A stretch of 64,000 nucleotides of DNA. It comes from JBBIQS01 sp037442205 (GTDB taxonomy: Bacteria > Myxococcota > Myxococcia > Myxococcales > UBA5297). The DNA lies in contig JBBIQS010000030.1 of assembly GCA_037442205.1 (NCBI GenBank), forward strand, positions 1 through 64,000, read 5' to 3'. This document shows, piece by piece, positions 1 through 10,170 of the stretch (its first letter is position 1; each line of letters begins with the position of its first letter). The notes under the pieces are model-generated. The model was given only the letters and a program-made list of their open reading frames with translations, ran no database searches and was not told the origin of the DNA. A program made the position numbers and the translations under genes.

Positions 1-1
1 C

Positions 2-247
2 TCAGCGGTCCGCGGTGGGGTGGAGATCGAGGTGGCCGACAACGGCAACGGCATCGAGGAGCGCCATCTGGCGCGGATCTTCGAGCCGTTCTTCACCACC
101 AAGGGCGATGGCAAGGGCACCGGACTGGGGCTGACCATCGTCCAGGGCATCGTCGACAAGCACGGGGGCAGCATCCAGGTGCGCAGCAAGGTGGGGCAGG
201 GGACGACCTTCACCCTCTGGCTGCCGGTGCATCCGCCCTCGCTCTGA
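2..247 (+). CDS. Sensor histidine kinase, C-terminal part (partial at window edge)
   Basis: Only the last ~81 codons lie in the window; the frame is open to the left edge. The fragment is the end of a GHKL ATP-binding domain: the G1 box (DNGNGI), the F box (FEPFFTTK) and the G2 box (GTGLGLTIV) are all present, followed by the usual short beta-strand end (GTTFTLWLP). This catalytic domain binds ATP and phosphorylates the conserved His of the dimerisation domain, which lies outside the window. The FFTTK form of the F box is typical of NtrB-like and hybrid kinases. Sensor domains and partner regulator cannot be judged. It converges on the next gene with 21 bases between stops. Confidence 0.9.
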   Translation, partial: SAVRGGVEIEVADNGNGIEERHLARIFEPFFTTKGDGKGTGLGLTIVQGIVDKHGGSIQVRSKVGQGTTFTLWLPVHPPSL

Positions 248-268
248 GCTGCCTGGCGACGGGCCCCC

Positions 269-1024
269 TCAGTTCCCGCTGGGCGTCGGTCCGGGGCGAC
301 CCCACCACTGGTGCTTCCAGCCCTTGACGCCCACGAACAGCACCGCCACCACCGCCTGGGCGCAAAGCAGCGTCGGCAGGGCGACGCGGAAGGCGGCCTC
401 GTCCCGGAAGGCGAGCTGGAAGCCGATCAGCGCCAGCGCCCCGGTGAGCCAGGCGGCACAGGGGTTGTGCTCCTTGCGCAGGGCGCGGCGCCAGTCGAAC
501 CGGGTGGAGAGCTTCTCGGGGTTGGCCGGGGTCAGCCGCGGAATCCAGCGCGGCACCTGGCGGCAGTAGTCGTCGAAGCGCTCGTGGAACAGGCCGCGCA
601 GGAAGTTCTCCTCGGCGCGGATGATGAACCAGTACTGGCCGAAGAAGAAGGCGAGGGTCAGCGCCGCGGCGACCGGCTCCTGGGCCAGCGCCAGCAGCCC
701 CATGACGATCAGCGCGTTGCCGACGTAGAGCGGGTTGCGGACGCGGGCGTAGGGTCCGGCGGTGTTGAGGGTGCTGGCCTCGAGCTTGTTGCCCTGGCCG
801 CTGGTGCCCTCGGGGACCTGGCCCAGCACGTAGCCCCGCAGCGCCTGGCCGGCGAGCGCCACCGCGATTCCCAGCGCGTCGAGCGCCCACTGAACGGCGG
901 GGCCGGGGCCGGTGCCGCGGGCGCGCCACAGGAGCCAGCCGACGAAGAGGATCATCGGGACGGGCGTGAAGCTGCGCCACTTGAAGAGGGCGCGTCCCGT
1001 GGTGAGCTGGCTTGGGCTGGACAT
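269..1024 (-). CDS. Isoprenylcysteine carboxyl methyltransferase / phospholipid methyltransferase-like membrane protein
   Basis: 251 residues with about five hydrophobic segments. The family signature is in the middle and second half: GPYARVRNPLYVGN (about residues 90-103), then RAEENFLRGLFHERFDDY and a VPRWIP segment. In the ICMT/PEMT-like family these residues form the SAM-binding and active-site region at the membrane face. The true substrate (lipid, small isoprenoid or volatile compound) is not shown by the sequence; bacterial members act on diverse substrates. The ATG at 1024 has only a weak AAGG upstream. The Cys-rich lipoprotein gene lies 83 bases upstream on the same strand, so co-transcription is possible but not evident. 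Confidence 0.8.
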   Translation of the reverse strand: MSSPSQLTTGRALFKWRSFTPVPMILFVGWLLWRARGTGPGPAVQWALDALGIAVALAGQALRGYVLGQVPEGTSGQGNKLEASTLNTAGPYARVRNPLYVGNALIVMGLLALAQEPVAAALTLAFFFGQYWFIIRAEENFLRGLFHERFDDYCRQVPRWIPRLTPANPEKLSTRFDWRRALRKEHNPCAAWLTGALALIGFQLAFRDEAAFRVALPTLLCAQAVVAVLFVGVKGWKHQWWGRPGPTPSGN

Positions 1025-1107
1025 GGGGCGCGGACCTTAGCAGACCCGCTCCGGTCCCGTCATGCCCCTCCCGCGAACGGCGCCCAGCGGCCTCTCGGAC
1101 GGCGGCC

Positions 1108-2709
1108 TCAGGGGCAGGCCGCCTGGCAGCTGTGGTTGGCGCAGGCGAAGGTGGCCGGGCCGCGCGGGCACTGGGGAGGAGTCAGGCCGGCGGGGCAGTC
1201 GTAGTCGGCGGTGCAGGCCCCGAGCTGCGTGCAGCGCATCGGCAGGAGGGCGCCGCACATCGGGCAGGTGTCGCGGCAGTACATTCCGGCGACGCAGGGC
1301 GAGGCCGGCGAGCACTCGAGACCTTCGCCCTTGAGGCACACGCCGGAGTGGAGGACCGGGACCGCGGCGCACTGGGCCTCGCAGGGGTTGGAGTAGGTCT
1401 GGTAGTTGGTCCCACACACCGGGGCGAACATCGCCGGGCAGGCGCAGCACTTCCCGCAGATCGGCGCCTGGGCGCAGCCGTGGATGTCGATGCCGTTCGG
1501 CTGCGAGCAGCCACCGGCCGGGCAGCTCTGTGGCGGCAGGGTGGGGCAGCTCTGGCAACAGGCGCTCTGGCAGAACGCCGTGCCCAGCCCGCAGTCGAAG
1601 GTCGAGGCGCAGCTCCTGGAGCAGGTGCCGCAGCCCTCGTCGACCTGGCCGTTGCAGTTGTCGTCGATTCCGTTGCCGCAGATTTCGGGAGCGCCGGGAT
1701 GGACCTTGGGGTTGGTGTCGTCGCAGTCGCACTTGCCGATCAGGTTGCTGCACAGGTCGGCGGCGGGGCTGCAGTCGGCGCCGTAGCCGTCGCCGTCCTG
1801 ATCGCGGCAGGGGTCCAGCCCGCAAGTGCCGGCGCAGGGGCAGGTGACGCAGACTCGCTGATTGCAGGTGCCGGAGCTGCACTGGCTGTCGCTGTGGCAG
1901 CCGGGGACGCACTTCTTCGGGGTCGCGCAGCCGATGTCGAACTCGCAGACCTGGCCGGCCGGGCACTGCTTGTCGTCGACGCAGCCCGGTCCGACGTTCT
2001 GGCAGGTGCCGGCCCCGCAGGCGCCGATGGCGCAGAACTGGCCGTTGGGGCAGGGCGTGCCCTTGTCGCAGCCGGGGACGCAGCGCTTGCTGGTAGCCGA
2101 GCAGGCAGTATCGGTGGGGGCGCAAATCTGGCCCGGCCCCGGGCACTCGAGGTCGCTCTGGCAGGGTTTGGGCGGAGAGATGCAGAAGCCAGGGCAGCTG
2201 CAGCTAGTGCACGCGTTGCGTGGCGCGCAGGCCTGGCCAGCGGGGCAGCCGTTGCCGGTCACGTCGCCGCGGCAGCCGGGGACGCAGGTCTTGGCGCCGG
2301 AGCAGGTGGTGTCCTGGTCACAGACGAATCCCGCTCCGCACTCCTGATCCGACTGGCAGCTCTTGGAGTCGCACTTGAACTGGCAGCGGCCGGCCTCGCA
2401 GGCGAAGGCGCCGGTGCAATTCGGAGCGCCGAGCGTGGAGGCCTGGCAGTCGCAGTCGCTGACCTGCTGGCAGGCGCCGGGGCTGGAATCCCAGACCCGC
2501 GGGAGCTTCTCGGTCACGCAGACCCCGTTGCTGCAGCGGGCTGCGACTGGATCGCACGCGCTGCTCTGAGGTTGGGGGCAGTCGCTGTCGATGCGACAGC
2601 CGGCGTCCGCCGAGCCGCTGGCGTCCGCGGAGTCGTCGACGACCGGCTGGAAGCACCCGGCGGCGAAGAGGGCGGCGAAGAGAAGGTAGCTGGTCAGGGC
2701 GCGCTTCAT
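1108..2709 (-). CDS. Cysteine-rich lipoprotein with MopE-like and Kazal-like segments
   Basis: 533 residues. I chose the ATG at 2709 because a GGAGG lies just upstream and the product then begins with a lipoprotein signal (MKRALTSYLLF, lipobox AAGC, Cys19). The mature protein is packed with cysteines in repeated C-x-S-D-x-x-C-x-x-G-x-x-C units (about residues 35-290), then a MopE-like segment (DQDGDGYG ... CDCDDTNPKVHPG ... ICGNGIDDNCNG, about 300-360), and a Kazal-like stretch (FAPVCGTNYQTYSNPC, about 420-458). The MopE motif is associated with metal binding in the copper protein MopE and is frequent in myxobacterial surface proteins. Expected location is the outer membrane; disulfide-rich and Ca- or metal-stabilised by inference. 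No catalytic motif seen. Confidence 0.85.
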   Translation of the reverse strand: MKRALTSYLLFAALFAAGCFQPVVDDSADASGSADAGCRIDSDCPQPQSSACDPVAARCSNGVCVTEKLPRVWDSSPGACQQVSDCDCQASTLGAPNCTGAFACEAGRCQFKCDSKSCQSDQECGAGFVCDQDTTCSGAKTCVPGCRGDVTGNGCPAGQACAPRNACTSCSCPGFCISPPKPCQSDLECPGPGQICAPTDTACSATSKRCVPGCDKGTPCPNGQFCAIGACGAGTCQNVGPGCVDDKQCPAGQVCEFDIGCATPKKCVPGCHSDSQCSSGTCNQRVCVTCPCAGTCGLDPCRDQDGDGYGADCSPAADLCSNLIGKCDCDDTNPKVHPGAPEICGNGIDDNCNGQVDEGCGTCSRSCASTFDCGLGTAFCQSACCQSCPTLPPQSCPAGGCSQPNGIDIHGCAQAPICGKCCACPAMFAPVCGTNYQTYSNPCEAQCAAVPVLHSGVCLKGEGLECSPASPCVAGMYCRDTCPMCGALLPMRCTQLGACTADYDCPAGLTPPQCPRGPATFACANHSCQAACP

Positions 2710-3022
2710 GGGCCCCTCCGGTCGGATGGCCAAGGTCCAGATTTCACAAATGGCTGATCCAAGGCAAGCCGCATGCCCCTCGGGCGAGCGGAGCAAGTCC
2801 AGGAATGACGGCAGGTTGGCTGGGCGCGCGCCTTTCCGGCCGAGGCGGAGCGGCGGGCTTTCGAGGAGCGGGCTCAGAAAACCGAGGTCGCCCGGCCGGC
2901 AGGCGAGCGGAGGAAGGTGCGGCAGTCGAGAGCTGGCTGCTAGATTGCCGGGGCGCCGGGAGTAATATCCCGCCGCGCCGGTTGGACCGCCGATTTCACC
3001 CTTTCAGCACCGAGGAGAGCGA
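2710..3022. promoter_or_regulatory. Divergent intergenic region between lipoprotein and moxR
   Basis: 313 bases separate two divergent starts, so promoters for both genes should lie here. An AAGTCCAGGA-rich, less GC-biased stretch occurs near 2730-2815, but I cannot assign a convincing -35/-10 pair. A GAGGAGAGCGA ribosome-binding site precedes the MoxR ATG. No small gene or repeat is evident. Confidence 0.4.
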
Positions 3023-4042
<1,020 letters not shown>

Positions 4043-4107
4043 GGCGCTCTTCTCAGATCGTTCGCCGTTGGATAGGGTGCCTTCCTTCAGTTCGTGGAGG
4101 CACCGTC

Positions 4108-5304
4108 GTGAAATCCCTGATCGCCGCGAGCGCCCTGGTCCTCTGCTCAGTTGCCGTTGCCGAGCCTCCGGGCAAGCGGGCCTCCGGCCCAATGGTCGTG
4201 GTCACTACCGGCCGGCTGCTGGTGCTGGGCAACGAGCTCAACGAGCTGCGCGGAAAGCTGAACAAGGCCGACCGGCTGATCGGCGAGGCGCAGAAGAGCC
4301 GGATCGGCGGAGCGCCGCTGGCCGAGCTGCTGAGCAACGCCCGCAACCGGCTCGACAACGCCCGCGAGTACCTGGCCATCGTGCCGCCGGAGGAGAAGGC
4401 CCAGTTCGTCGGCAAGGAAGGCCGTGAGGACGACGAGCGGATGGCCGACGCGGTGCTCTCCGGCAGGCTGGTGGTGGCCGACCTCGACTCCGTGCACCAC
4501 GAGCTGGCGCGCGCCGACTTCAACCTCGCCCAAGCCGAGGCCAAGCTCGGCGGCCGGGGGCCGGGGCCGTCGGTGACCGAGGCCCGGGCGGCGCTGCAGG
4601 GGGCTCGCGAGGTGCTGGCGCAGCTTGGCGGACAGCAGCTGCTGCCGCCGCCCCCGCCGGTCAGCGCCGAGCCGCCGCTGCCTCCGCTCAAGCTGGCGGG
4701 AGCGCGGCCGCATGTCTGGCCTATCAGCGATCAGGCGTTCAACGACCTGATGGCGGCCATGGAGCAGCAGAGCTTCGCCGACGACCGGCTGCGGGTGCTG
4801 GAGGCGGCTTCCCAGACCCAGTTCTTCTACGTGGCCCACGTGCAGAAGCTGCTGGCCAAGTTCGTCTTCGCCCAGCAGCGGCTCAAGGCGGTGCAGCTGG
4901 TGCGCAACCGCATCCTCGACCCGCAGAACAACTTCCAGCTCTTCCAGGCCTTTCAGTTCCCCGCCGAGAAGGAGGAGCTCAAGCGCATCCTCACCGGCAA
5001 CCCCGACTCGGCGCTGCCGCAGCCGATGGCGCCGCAGGCCCTGGACGCGCTGATCGAGAAGATCCGCGCCAGCTACACCTACGCGCTCTGGTACAAGATC
5101 CTCGGCGACGAGGCGGCGCAGAATTGGTTCCTCATCGACCAGGTGGCGGCCATCGCCGTGCCCTTCCCCACCTACGACGCGCGGATGCGGGCGGTGGAGA
5201 TCCTCAAGCCGCGCATCCTCGACCCGCAGAACTACTCCCGGCTGGAGCCGCTCTTCTCCACCCAGGCCGACCGCGAGCGGCTCAAGGCGCTGTTCGTCCA
5301 ATGA
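4108..5304 (+). CDS. Exported protein with two DUF4476-like repeats
   Basis: 398 residues from a GTG start with GTGGAGG seven bases upstream. A Sec signal peptide (KSLIAASALVLCSVAVA) is followed by a helical, charged region (about 30-170), a proline-rich linker (LPPPPPVSAEPPLPP, near 177-190), and two related C-terminal repeats. Repeat 1 (about 202-297) contains FNDLMAAMEQQSFADDRLRVL and RILDPQNNFQLFQAFQFP; repeat 2 (about 305-398) contains RMRAVEILKPRILDPQN. This pattern (hydrophobic heptads ending in a DPxN turn) matches DUF4476 as I know it. Function is unknown. It sits inside the moxR cluster and overlaps the next gene by ATGA, so it is probably co-translated with it. Confidence 0.75.
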   Translation: MKSLIAASALVLCSVAVAEPPGKRASGPMVVVTTGRLLVLGNELNELRGKLNKADRLIGEAQKSRIGGAPLAELLSNARNRLDNAREYLAIVPPEEKAQFVGKEGREDDERMADAVLSGRLVVADLDSVHHELARADFNLAQAEAKLGGRGPGPSVTEARAALQGAREVLAQLGGQQLLPPPPPVSAEPPLPPLKLAGARPHVWPISDQAFNDLMAAMEQQSFADDRLRVLEAASQTQFFYVAHVQKLLAKFVFAQQRLKAVQLVRNRILDPQNNFQLFQAFQFPAEKEELKRILTGNPDSALPQPMAPQALDALIEKIRASYTYALWYKILGDEAAQNWFLIDQVAAIAVPFPTYDARMRAVEILKPRILDPQNYSRLEPLFSTQADRERLKALFVQ

Positions 5305-5789
5305 ACGGCGTTCTCCGGCCGCGGCAGCTGGCAATCGGGGCCTGCGTCCTCGCCGTCGGAATGGGCTTGATCGGCCTGGTCGACCTGGTGCGGCTGGCGC
5401 GGGTCTGGCGGTGGCCGTCCACCGAGGCGACCATCGTCGCCTCGACCTACCAGCTCGATCACGAATACCGTCGGCGCCGCACCTGGACCAAGGTCAGCTA
5501 CTACCGCGCCGACATCCGCTACAGCTACTCCGTGGGCGGCCAGACCTATACGACAACAACCATCCGTGCGCTGGGCGATTCGGCCGAGAAGTACGGAGCC
5601 ATCGAGCCGCTCGTAAACCGCTTCCGGCCGGGGACCGCTGTCCCGGTGCGCTACAGTCCGGCTGATCCACAGGTGGCCTACCTTGACGCCGACCTGCCTT
5701 GGCTGTCGATCCTCGGACTGGCCCTGCTGCCGCTGGTCGGGGCGGCGCTCTCGGTCCGCAGCGTGCGCGAGGCGCTCTTTCGCGACTGA
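5301..5789 (+). CDS. DUF3592-like membrane protein
   Basis: 162 residues; the ATG overlaps the preceding stop (ATGA), which fixes the start and suggests translational coupling. It has one membrane segment near residues 10-32 and a second near 132-152. Between them is a beta-rich extracytoplasmic domain with the sequence feel of DUF3592: a WPSTEATIV start, a paired RYSYSVGGQTYTTT strand, and a VPVRYSPADPQVAYLD end. DUF3592 proteins have no established function. Neighbours suggest a role with the MoxR/BatA envelope cluster, but this is inference from position only. Confidence 0.7.
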   Translation: MNGVLRPRQLAIGACVLAVGMGLIGLVDLVRLARVWRWPSTEATIVASTYQLDHEYRRRRTWTKVSYYRADIRYSYSVGGQTYTTTTIRALGDSAEKYGAIEPLVNRFRPGTAVPVRYSPADPQVAYLDADLPWLSILGLALLPLVGAALSVRSVREALFRD

Positions 5790-5924
5790 GCGGCAAGTGA
5801 CCCCGGCGGGGAATCGATCGCCTGCTCGCCCGTTTTGAGACCTGACGGCGAGGCGAGTGCACGTGAGCCAGGCCATTTTTCCTCTGGCGCCGCCGGCCCC
5901 TGACCGACCACAATCCACCACTCG

Positions 5925-6815
5925 ATGCTCCTCGACCCCAAGGCCCTGGCCAAGCTCGCCACCGTCAAGCTGCGCGCCCGCGCGGTGGTGGAGGGCGTGC
6001 TCAGCGGCCTGCACAAGAGCCCTCACCAGGGTCAGTCGGTCGAGTTCGCCGAGCACAAGGAGTACGCACCCGGCGACGAGATCCGGCACATCGACTGGAA
6101 GGCCTACGGCAAGTTCGACAAGTACTACGTCAAGCGCTACGAGCACGAGACCAACCTGCGGGCCTTCATCGCTGTCGATGCCTCGGCCTCTATGGGCTAC
6201 CGCTCCGGCGATCTCTCCAAGCTCGACGTGGCCTGCGCGCTGGCCGCGTCGATCTCCTACCTGCTGGTGCGCCAGCAGGACGCGGTGGGCTTGCTGATCC
6301 TGCGCGGCGGCCGCGCCGAGTACCTTCCGCCGCGGGCCTCGGCCGGGCACCTGCAGACCATCCTCGGCGCCCTCGAGGGGCTCAAGCCCGAGGGCACCAC
6401 CCGCCTCGCCGAGGCGGCCACCGTGCTCTCGGAGAAGGCCCGCCGCCGCTCCGCGATCTTCGTGCTTTCCGACCTCTTCGACGAGGACCCGGGCGCGCTG
6501 CGCCGGCTGCTGCAGGTCCGCCTGGCCAAGAACGACCTGTCGGTCTTCCACGTGCTGGATCCGGCCGAAGTCGAGTTCCCGTTCGAGGACAACACCCTGT
6601 TCCTGTCGATGGAGGACCAGCGCAGCCAGCAGGCCAACCCGCGCGAGATCCGCGACAGCTATCTCGAGGAGATGGGCGCCTTCCTCGCCGCCTCCAAGCG
6701 CACCTGTGCCGAGATGGACTGCGACTACCAGTCCGTGCGCACCGATGAGCCGCTCGACCGGCTGCTGCTGCGCTACCTCGCCCGCCGCGAGAGCTTCCGC
6801 CGGGGGAAGGCATGA
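5925..6815 (+). CDS. DUF58 domain protein (MoxR-associated, VWA-like)
   Basis: 296 residues. The DUF58 signature is EYAPGDEIRHIDWKAYGK (46-63), followed by a VWA-like fold whose metal-site motif DASAS is at 85-89. DUF58 proteins are routinely encoded beside moxR and are thought to be its partners in assembling envelope or metal-dependent complexes. No signal peptide or membrane segment is seen, so it is cytoplasmic. There is no strong Shine-Dalgarno before this ATG. The stop overlaps the start of the BatA-like gene (ATGA), indicating tight coupling. The 135 bases upstream hold no clear gene. Confidence 0.9.
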   Translation: MLLDPKALAKLATVKLRARAVVEGVLSGLHKSPHQGQSVEFAEHKEYAPGDEIRHIDWKAYGKFDKYYVKRYEHETNLRAFIAVDASASMGYRSGDLSKLDVACALAASISYLLVRQQDAVGLLILRGGRAEYLPPRASAGHLQTILGALEGLKPEGTTRLAEAATVLSEKARRRSAIFVLSDLFDEDPGALRRLLQVRLAKNDLSVFHVLDPAEVEFPFEDNTLFLSMEDQRSQQANPREIRDSYLEEMGAFLAASKRTCAEMDCDYQSVRTDEPLDRLLLRYLARRESFRRGKA

Positions 6816-8923
6816 TGGGCTACGAGCTGGCGAACCCGCTGCTGCTGTGGGGAGCCGCGCTGGCGACGCTGCCGATCATCATCCACCTCATCAACCGCCG
6901 CCGCTCGCGCCCGCACCCGTTCGCCGCCATCGACTTCGTGCTGCGCTCCCGGAAGCGCACCGCCCGCCGGCTGCGGCTGCGGCGGCTGCTGCTGTTCCTG
7001 GCGCGGACGATGATCCTGCTCGCGGTCCCGCTGGCGCTGTCGCGCCCCCAGGCCATCCAACCGGCCGCCGCGGCCACTCCGCGCGGCCCGGCGGCCACCG
7101 CCATCGTCCTCGACACCTCGCTCTCGATGAGCTACCGGCGCGACGGGCACACCCTGCTCGAGCGCGCCAAACAGCAGGCGCGCGAGGCCTTGGCCGACCT
7201 GGCTCCCGAGGACTCGGTGACGCTGGTGGTCTGCGATCCCGAGGCCCCGCCCCCGGCGGCCCCGGGCTTCGAGCGCGCCCGGGTGCGCGAGGCGATCGAC
7301 GCCGCGGCGCAGACCTACCTTCCCCAGGACCTCACCTCGTGCCTGGCGCGCGCCGCCCGGGCCCTGGCCGAGTCGGCCATCCCCGCCAAGCGCATCGTGC
7401 TGGCCAGCGACCTGACTGCCGCCGCCTTCCGCCTCGACGTCCCGGCGCCGACCATCCCCAGCGCCGCCGGCGAGGTGAAGCCGGAGGTGGTGCTGCTCGA
7501 CGCCGCCAACGGCGCGCCGGAGCTGCCGAACCGGGCGATCACCGCGCTGCGCATCGAGCCGGCGCCGGCGGTCGGCCACCGCGCCTTTGCCTTCACCCTC
7601 ACCGTCGCCAACCACTCCAGCCAGCCGGCCAAGGATCTGAAGGCGCTGCTCAAGGTCGGCAACGACGTGGTGGCCAAGAGCTTCGTCGACGTCCCGGCCC
7701 ACGGCACCGCGGTCAAGACCCTCAGCTACCGCTTCCCCGCCGGCGGGGCCTTCTCCGGCTCGGTGGAGATCGCCGGGGACGCGCTGACCGCCGACGACGT
7801 GCGCCACTTCGCTCTCAAGGTCCCCAAGGACGTGCGGGCGCTGGTGGTCGACGGCGCGCCGCACCCGGTGCGCTTCCTCGACGAAGCGTTCTTCGTCGAG
7901 GCGGCGCTGGAGTCGCCGGGCAGCCCGGTGCGGCCGACGCTGCGCGACGCCGAGACCGCGGTCAACGAGCGCTTCGCCGACTTCGACCTGGTGCTGCTGC
8001 TCAACGTCCGCACCCTGCCGGCGGCCAAGGTCGATGAGCTCGATCAGCTGGTGAAGAACGGCGGCGGCCTGTTCATCTCGATGGGCGATCAGGTCGATCC
8101 CGACCTGTACAACGAGAGCCTCAAGGCGCTGCTGCCGCGCAAGCTGCACCTGCCCAAGACCGCCGCCGACCGCAAGGAGGAGGGAGCGGAGCAGAAGGCG
8201 GCGCGGCTGGCGCAGGTGGCCTTCGATCATCCGGCCTTCGCTGTCTTCACCGGCGAGGCCCGCGAGGCGATGCTCTCGGCGCGCACCTACCGCTACTTCC
8301 TGCTCGAGCCCTCCGGCCAGGTCCCGGTGACCACGCTGGCATCCTTCGACGACGGCGCGCCGGCGCTGCTCGAGGCGCGCCACGGGCAGGGCCGGGTGCT
8401 GCTCTACACCTCGACCGTCGATCGCGACTGGACCGACTGGCCGATCCGCCCCAGCTTCCTGCCGGCGATGCAGCGGCTGTCGGGCTGGCTGGCTGGGGCG
8501 CTCGACGAGCGAGGGACCGAGCGGGTGCTGGTGGGCGAGACCAAGAAGCTCGAGCTTCCCAACGGCGCCGAGGCGGTGCGCTTCAAGACCCCGGACGGCA
8601 AGGAGCTGACCCCGGCCAATGGCCAGGACGGCAAGCCGGCGGTGGGGCCGGTGAAGCTTCCCGGGCTCTACCAAGCCAGCGGCAAGCTCAACGGCACCGC
8701 CGGACCCATGCCCGAGCTCTCCTTCGCGGTGAACGTCGATCCGCGCGAGAGCGACCTGAGCCGCCTCGACGAGCGCGAGCTCAAGGCCTACTTCGGCGAG
8801 AAGACCCGGACCGAGCGCAGCGGTTCGAAGGACGAGACCTCGTCTCGCTTCCCGGCCTGGAGCGCGCTGCTGGCGGTGGCGGTGGCGCTGTTCTTCAGCG
8901 AGGGGCTGCTGGCGCGCAAGTGA
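6812..8923 (+). CDS. BatA-like membrane protein with VWA domain
   Basis: 703 residues. The N-terminus is the double-transmembrane BatA region: FANPLLLWG-type start (here LANPLLLWGAALATLPIIIHLINRR split over two helices, with a second helix at about 57-77). A VWA domain follows with the MIDAS motif DTSLS at 101-105. The middle is a beta-rich periplasmic region (about 240-320), then a glutamine-amidotransferase-like flexible segment, and a final membrane helix near the C-terminus (ALLAVAVALFFSEGLL). The family is known from the aerotolerance (Bat) operon and acts with MoxR and DUF58 proteins. GGGGAAGG precedes the ATG at 6812, and a second ATG at 6815 is also possible. NagZ follows after seven bases. 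Confidence 0.88.
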   Translation: MMGYELANPLLLWGAALATLPIIIHLINRRRSRPHPFAAIDFVLRSRKRTARRLRLRRLLLFLARTMILLAVPLALSRPQAIQPAAAATPRGPAATAIVLDTSLSMSYRRDGHTLLERAKQQAREALADLAPEDSVTLVVCDPEAPPPAAPGFERARVREAIDAAAQTYLPQDLTSCLARAARALAESAIPAKRIVLASDLTAAAFRLDVPAPTIPSAAGEVKPEVVLLDAANGAPELPNRAITALRIEPAPAVGHRAFAFTLTVANHSSQPAKDLKALLKVGNDVVAKSFVDVPAHGTAVKTLSYRFPAGGAFSGSVEIAGDALTADDVRHFALKVPKDVRALVVDGAPHPVRFLDEAFFVEAALESPGSPVRPTLRDAETAVNERFADFDLVLLLNVRTLPAAKVDELDQLVKNGGGLFISMGDQVDPDLYNESLKALLPRKLHLPKTAADRKEEGAEQKAARLAQVAFDHPAFAVFTGEAREAMLSARTYRYFLLEPSGQVPVTTLASFDDGAPALLEARHGQGRVLLYTSTVDRDWTDWPIRPSFLPAMQRLSGWLAGALDERGTERVLVGETKKLELPNGAEAVRFKTPDGKELTPANGQDGKPAVGPVKLPGLYQASGKLNGTAGPMPELSFAVNVDPRESDLSRLDERELKAYFGEKTRTERSGSKDETSSRFPAWSALLAVAVALFFSEGLLARK

Positions 8924-8930
8924 GGCGGCA

Positions 8931-10043
8931 ATGGACCTGAATCGCATCGCGGCCTCGGTGGTGGTCATTGGCTTCGACGGGCTGCAGATCCCCGAGGCGA
9001 CGCGGGAGCTCATCGAGCGCGGCGCCGCCGGGGCGATCCTCTTCAAGAGCAACGTCGAGAGCGCTCCCCAGGTCGCTGAGCTCTGCGCGGCCTTGAAGAC
9101 CATCGCCGGCCGTCCGTTCCTGATGTGCGTCGATCAGGAGGGCGGGCGGGTGGCGCGGCTGCGCGGCGGGCCGTTCAGCGCGGTGCCGCCTATGCGGGCC
9201 ATCGGCGAGCGAGGGGACGAAGGGTTGTGCGAGCAGGTCGGGCGCCTGCTGGCCCGCGAGGTGCGCGCCGCCGGCTTCGACGTCGACTTCTCCCCGGTGC
9301 TCGACGTGGACACCAACCCCGCGAATCCGGTGATCGGCGATCGCTCGCTGTCGCGGCAGCCGGAGGCGGTGGCGCGGCTGGGAGTGGCGCTGGCCCGCGG
9401 GCTCGAGGCCGAAGGCGTGGCAAGCTGCGGCAAGCACTTCCCCGGCCACGGCGACACCAGCACCGACAGCCACCTGACCCTGCCCCTGTTGCCGCACGCG
9501 ATGGACCGGCTGCGCCGGGTCGAGTTGGTGCCCTTCGCCGCCTACTCCCGCGCCGGGCTGGCGTCGATCATGACCGCCCACGTGGTCTTCGAGGCGCTCG
9601 ATCCCGGCACCCCGGCGACCTTCTCGCGCAAGGTGCTCACCGAGCTGCTGCGCGGCGAGCTGGGCTTCGGTGGGGTCATCGTCTCCGACGATCTGGAGAT
9701 GAAGGCCATCGCCGATCACTACTCGATGGCCGAGGCGGCGGTGCGCACCGTCGCCGCCGGCGCCGACCTGTTGCTGGTGTGCCACCGGGCCGATCGGCAG
9801 AGCGAAGTCATCGAGGCCCTCGCTCATGAGGCGAAGGGATCTCCGGCCTTCCGCGCGCGGCTGGAGGAGGCAGCGGGGCGCGTCCGGAAGCTCGCCGCGA
9901 AGTTCGCCGCTCCGCCGGCCGGTGCTGCGGCCCTCGAGAGACTGGCGGCTGCGGAGCATCGCGCACTGAGCACGCGGGTCTCGTCCGCGGGAGTGAGCAG
10001 CGCGGCGCTCGATCCCACCGATGCGGTTCGCGCGGGAGGTTGA
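8931..10043 (+). CDS. nagZ: Beta-N-acetylhexosaminidase NagZ (glycoside hydrolase family 3)
   Basis: 370 residues, cytoplasmic, a single-domain GH3 TIM barrel. Visible motifs: VDQEGGRVARL (68-78), the flexible loop KHFPGHGDT (168-176), in which His173/Asp175 form the unusual acid-base dyad of bacterial NagZ, and SDDLEMKAI (252-260), whose first Asp is the nucleophile. The enzyme removes N-acetylglucosamine from imported anhydromuropeptides in cell-wall recycling, and in some bacteria feeds beta-lactamase signalling. It is only seven bases after the BatA-like gene and is likely co-transcribed with the moxR cluster. Length and motifs are complete; the C-terminal ~40 residues are low-complexity and lack family motifs. 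Confidence 0.95.
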   Translation: MDLNRIAASVVVIGFDGLQIPEATRELIERGAAGAILFKSNVESAPQVAELCAALKTIAGRPFLMCVDQEGGRVARLRGGPFSAVPPMRAIGERGDEGLCEQVGRLLAREVRAAGFDVDFSPVLDVDTNPANPVIGDRSLSRQPEAVARLGVALARGLEAEGVASCGKHFPGHGDTSTDSHLTLPLLPHAMDRLRRVELVPFAAYSRAGLASIMTAHVVFEALDPGTPATFSRKVLTELLRGELGFGGVIVSDDLEMKAIADHYSMAEAAVRTVAAGADLLLVCHRADRQSEVIEALAHEAKGSPAFRARLEEAAGRVRKLAAKFAAPPAGAAALERLAAAEHRALSTRVSSAGVSSAALDPTDAVRAGG

Positions 10044-10078
10044 GACCTCCGCTCGGACGGTGCGGCACGCTGCCGCAC
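10035..10078 (+). terminator. Two short hairpins after nagZ
   Basis: A perfect stem GGAGGT/ACCTCC with loop TGAG spans 10035-10050, overlapping the nagZ stop. A second perfect stem GTGCGGC/GCCGCAC with a five-base loop spans 10060-10078. Neither is followed by a run of T. They lie between convergent genes and could slow transcription, but intrinsic termination is uncertain. Confidence 0.35.
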
Positions 10079-10170
10079 GGCACTGCCGCGGACCCCCGCA
10101 AACGCAGCGACGGCGGAGCGCGAACGCCCCGCCGCCGGCTACTGCGTTGAGATCGGTTGAGTCCGCTCGA

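Noticed and set aside
1012..2757. 581-codon plus-strand open frame opposite the Cys-rich lipoprotein
   Set aside because: It is antisense to a gene with signal peptide, Shine-Dalgarno and MopE/Kazal motifs; the product is Ala/Gly/Val-rich without motifs.
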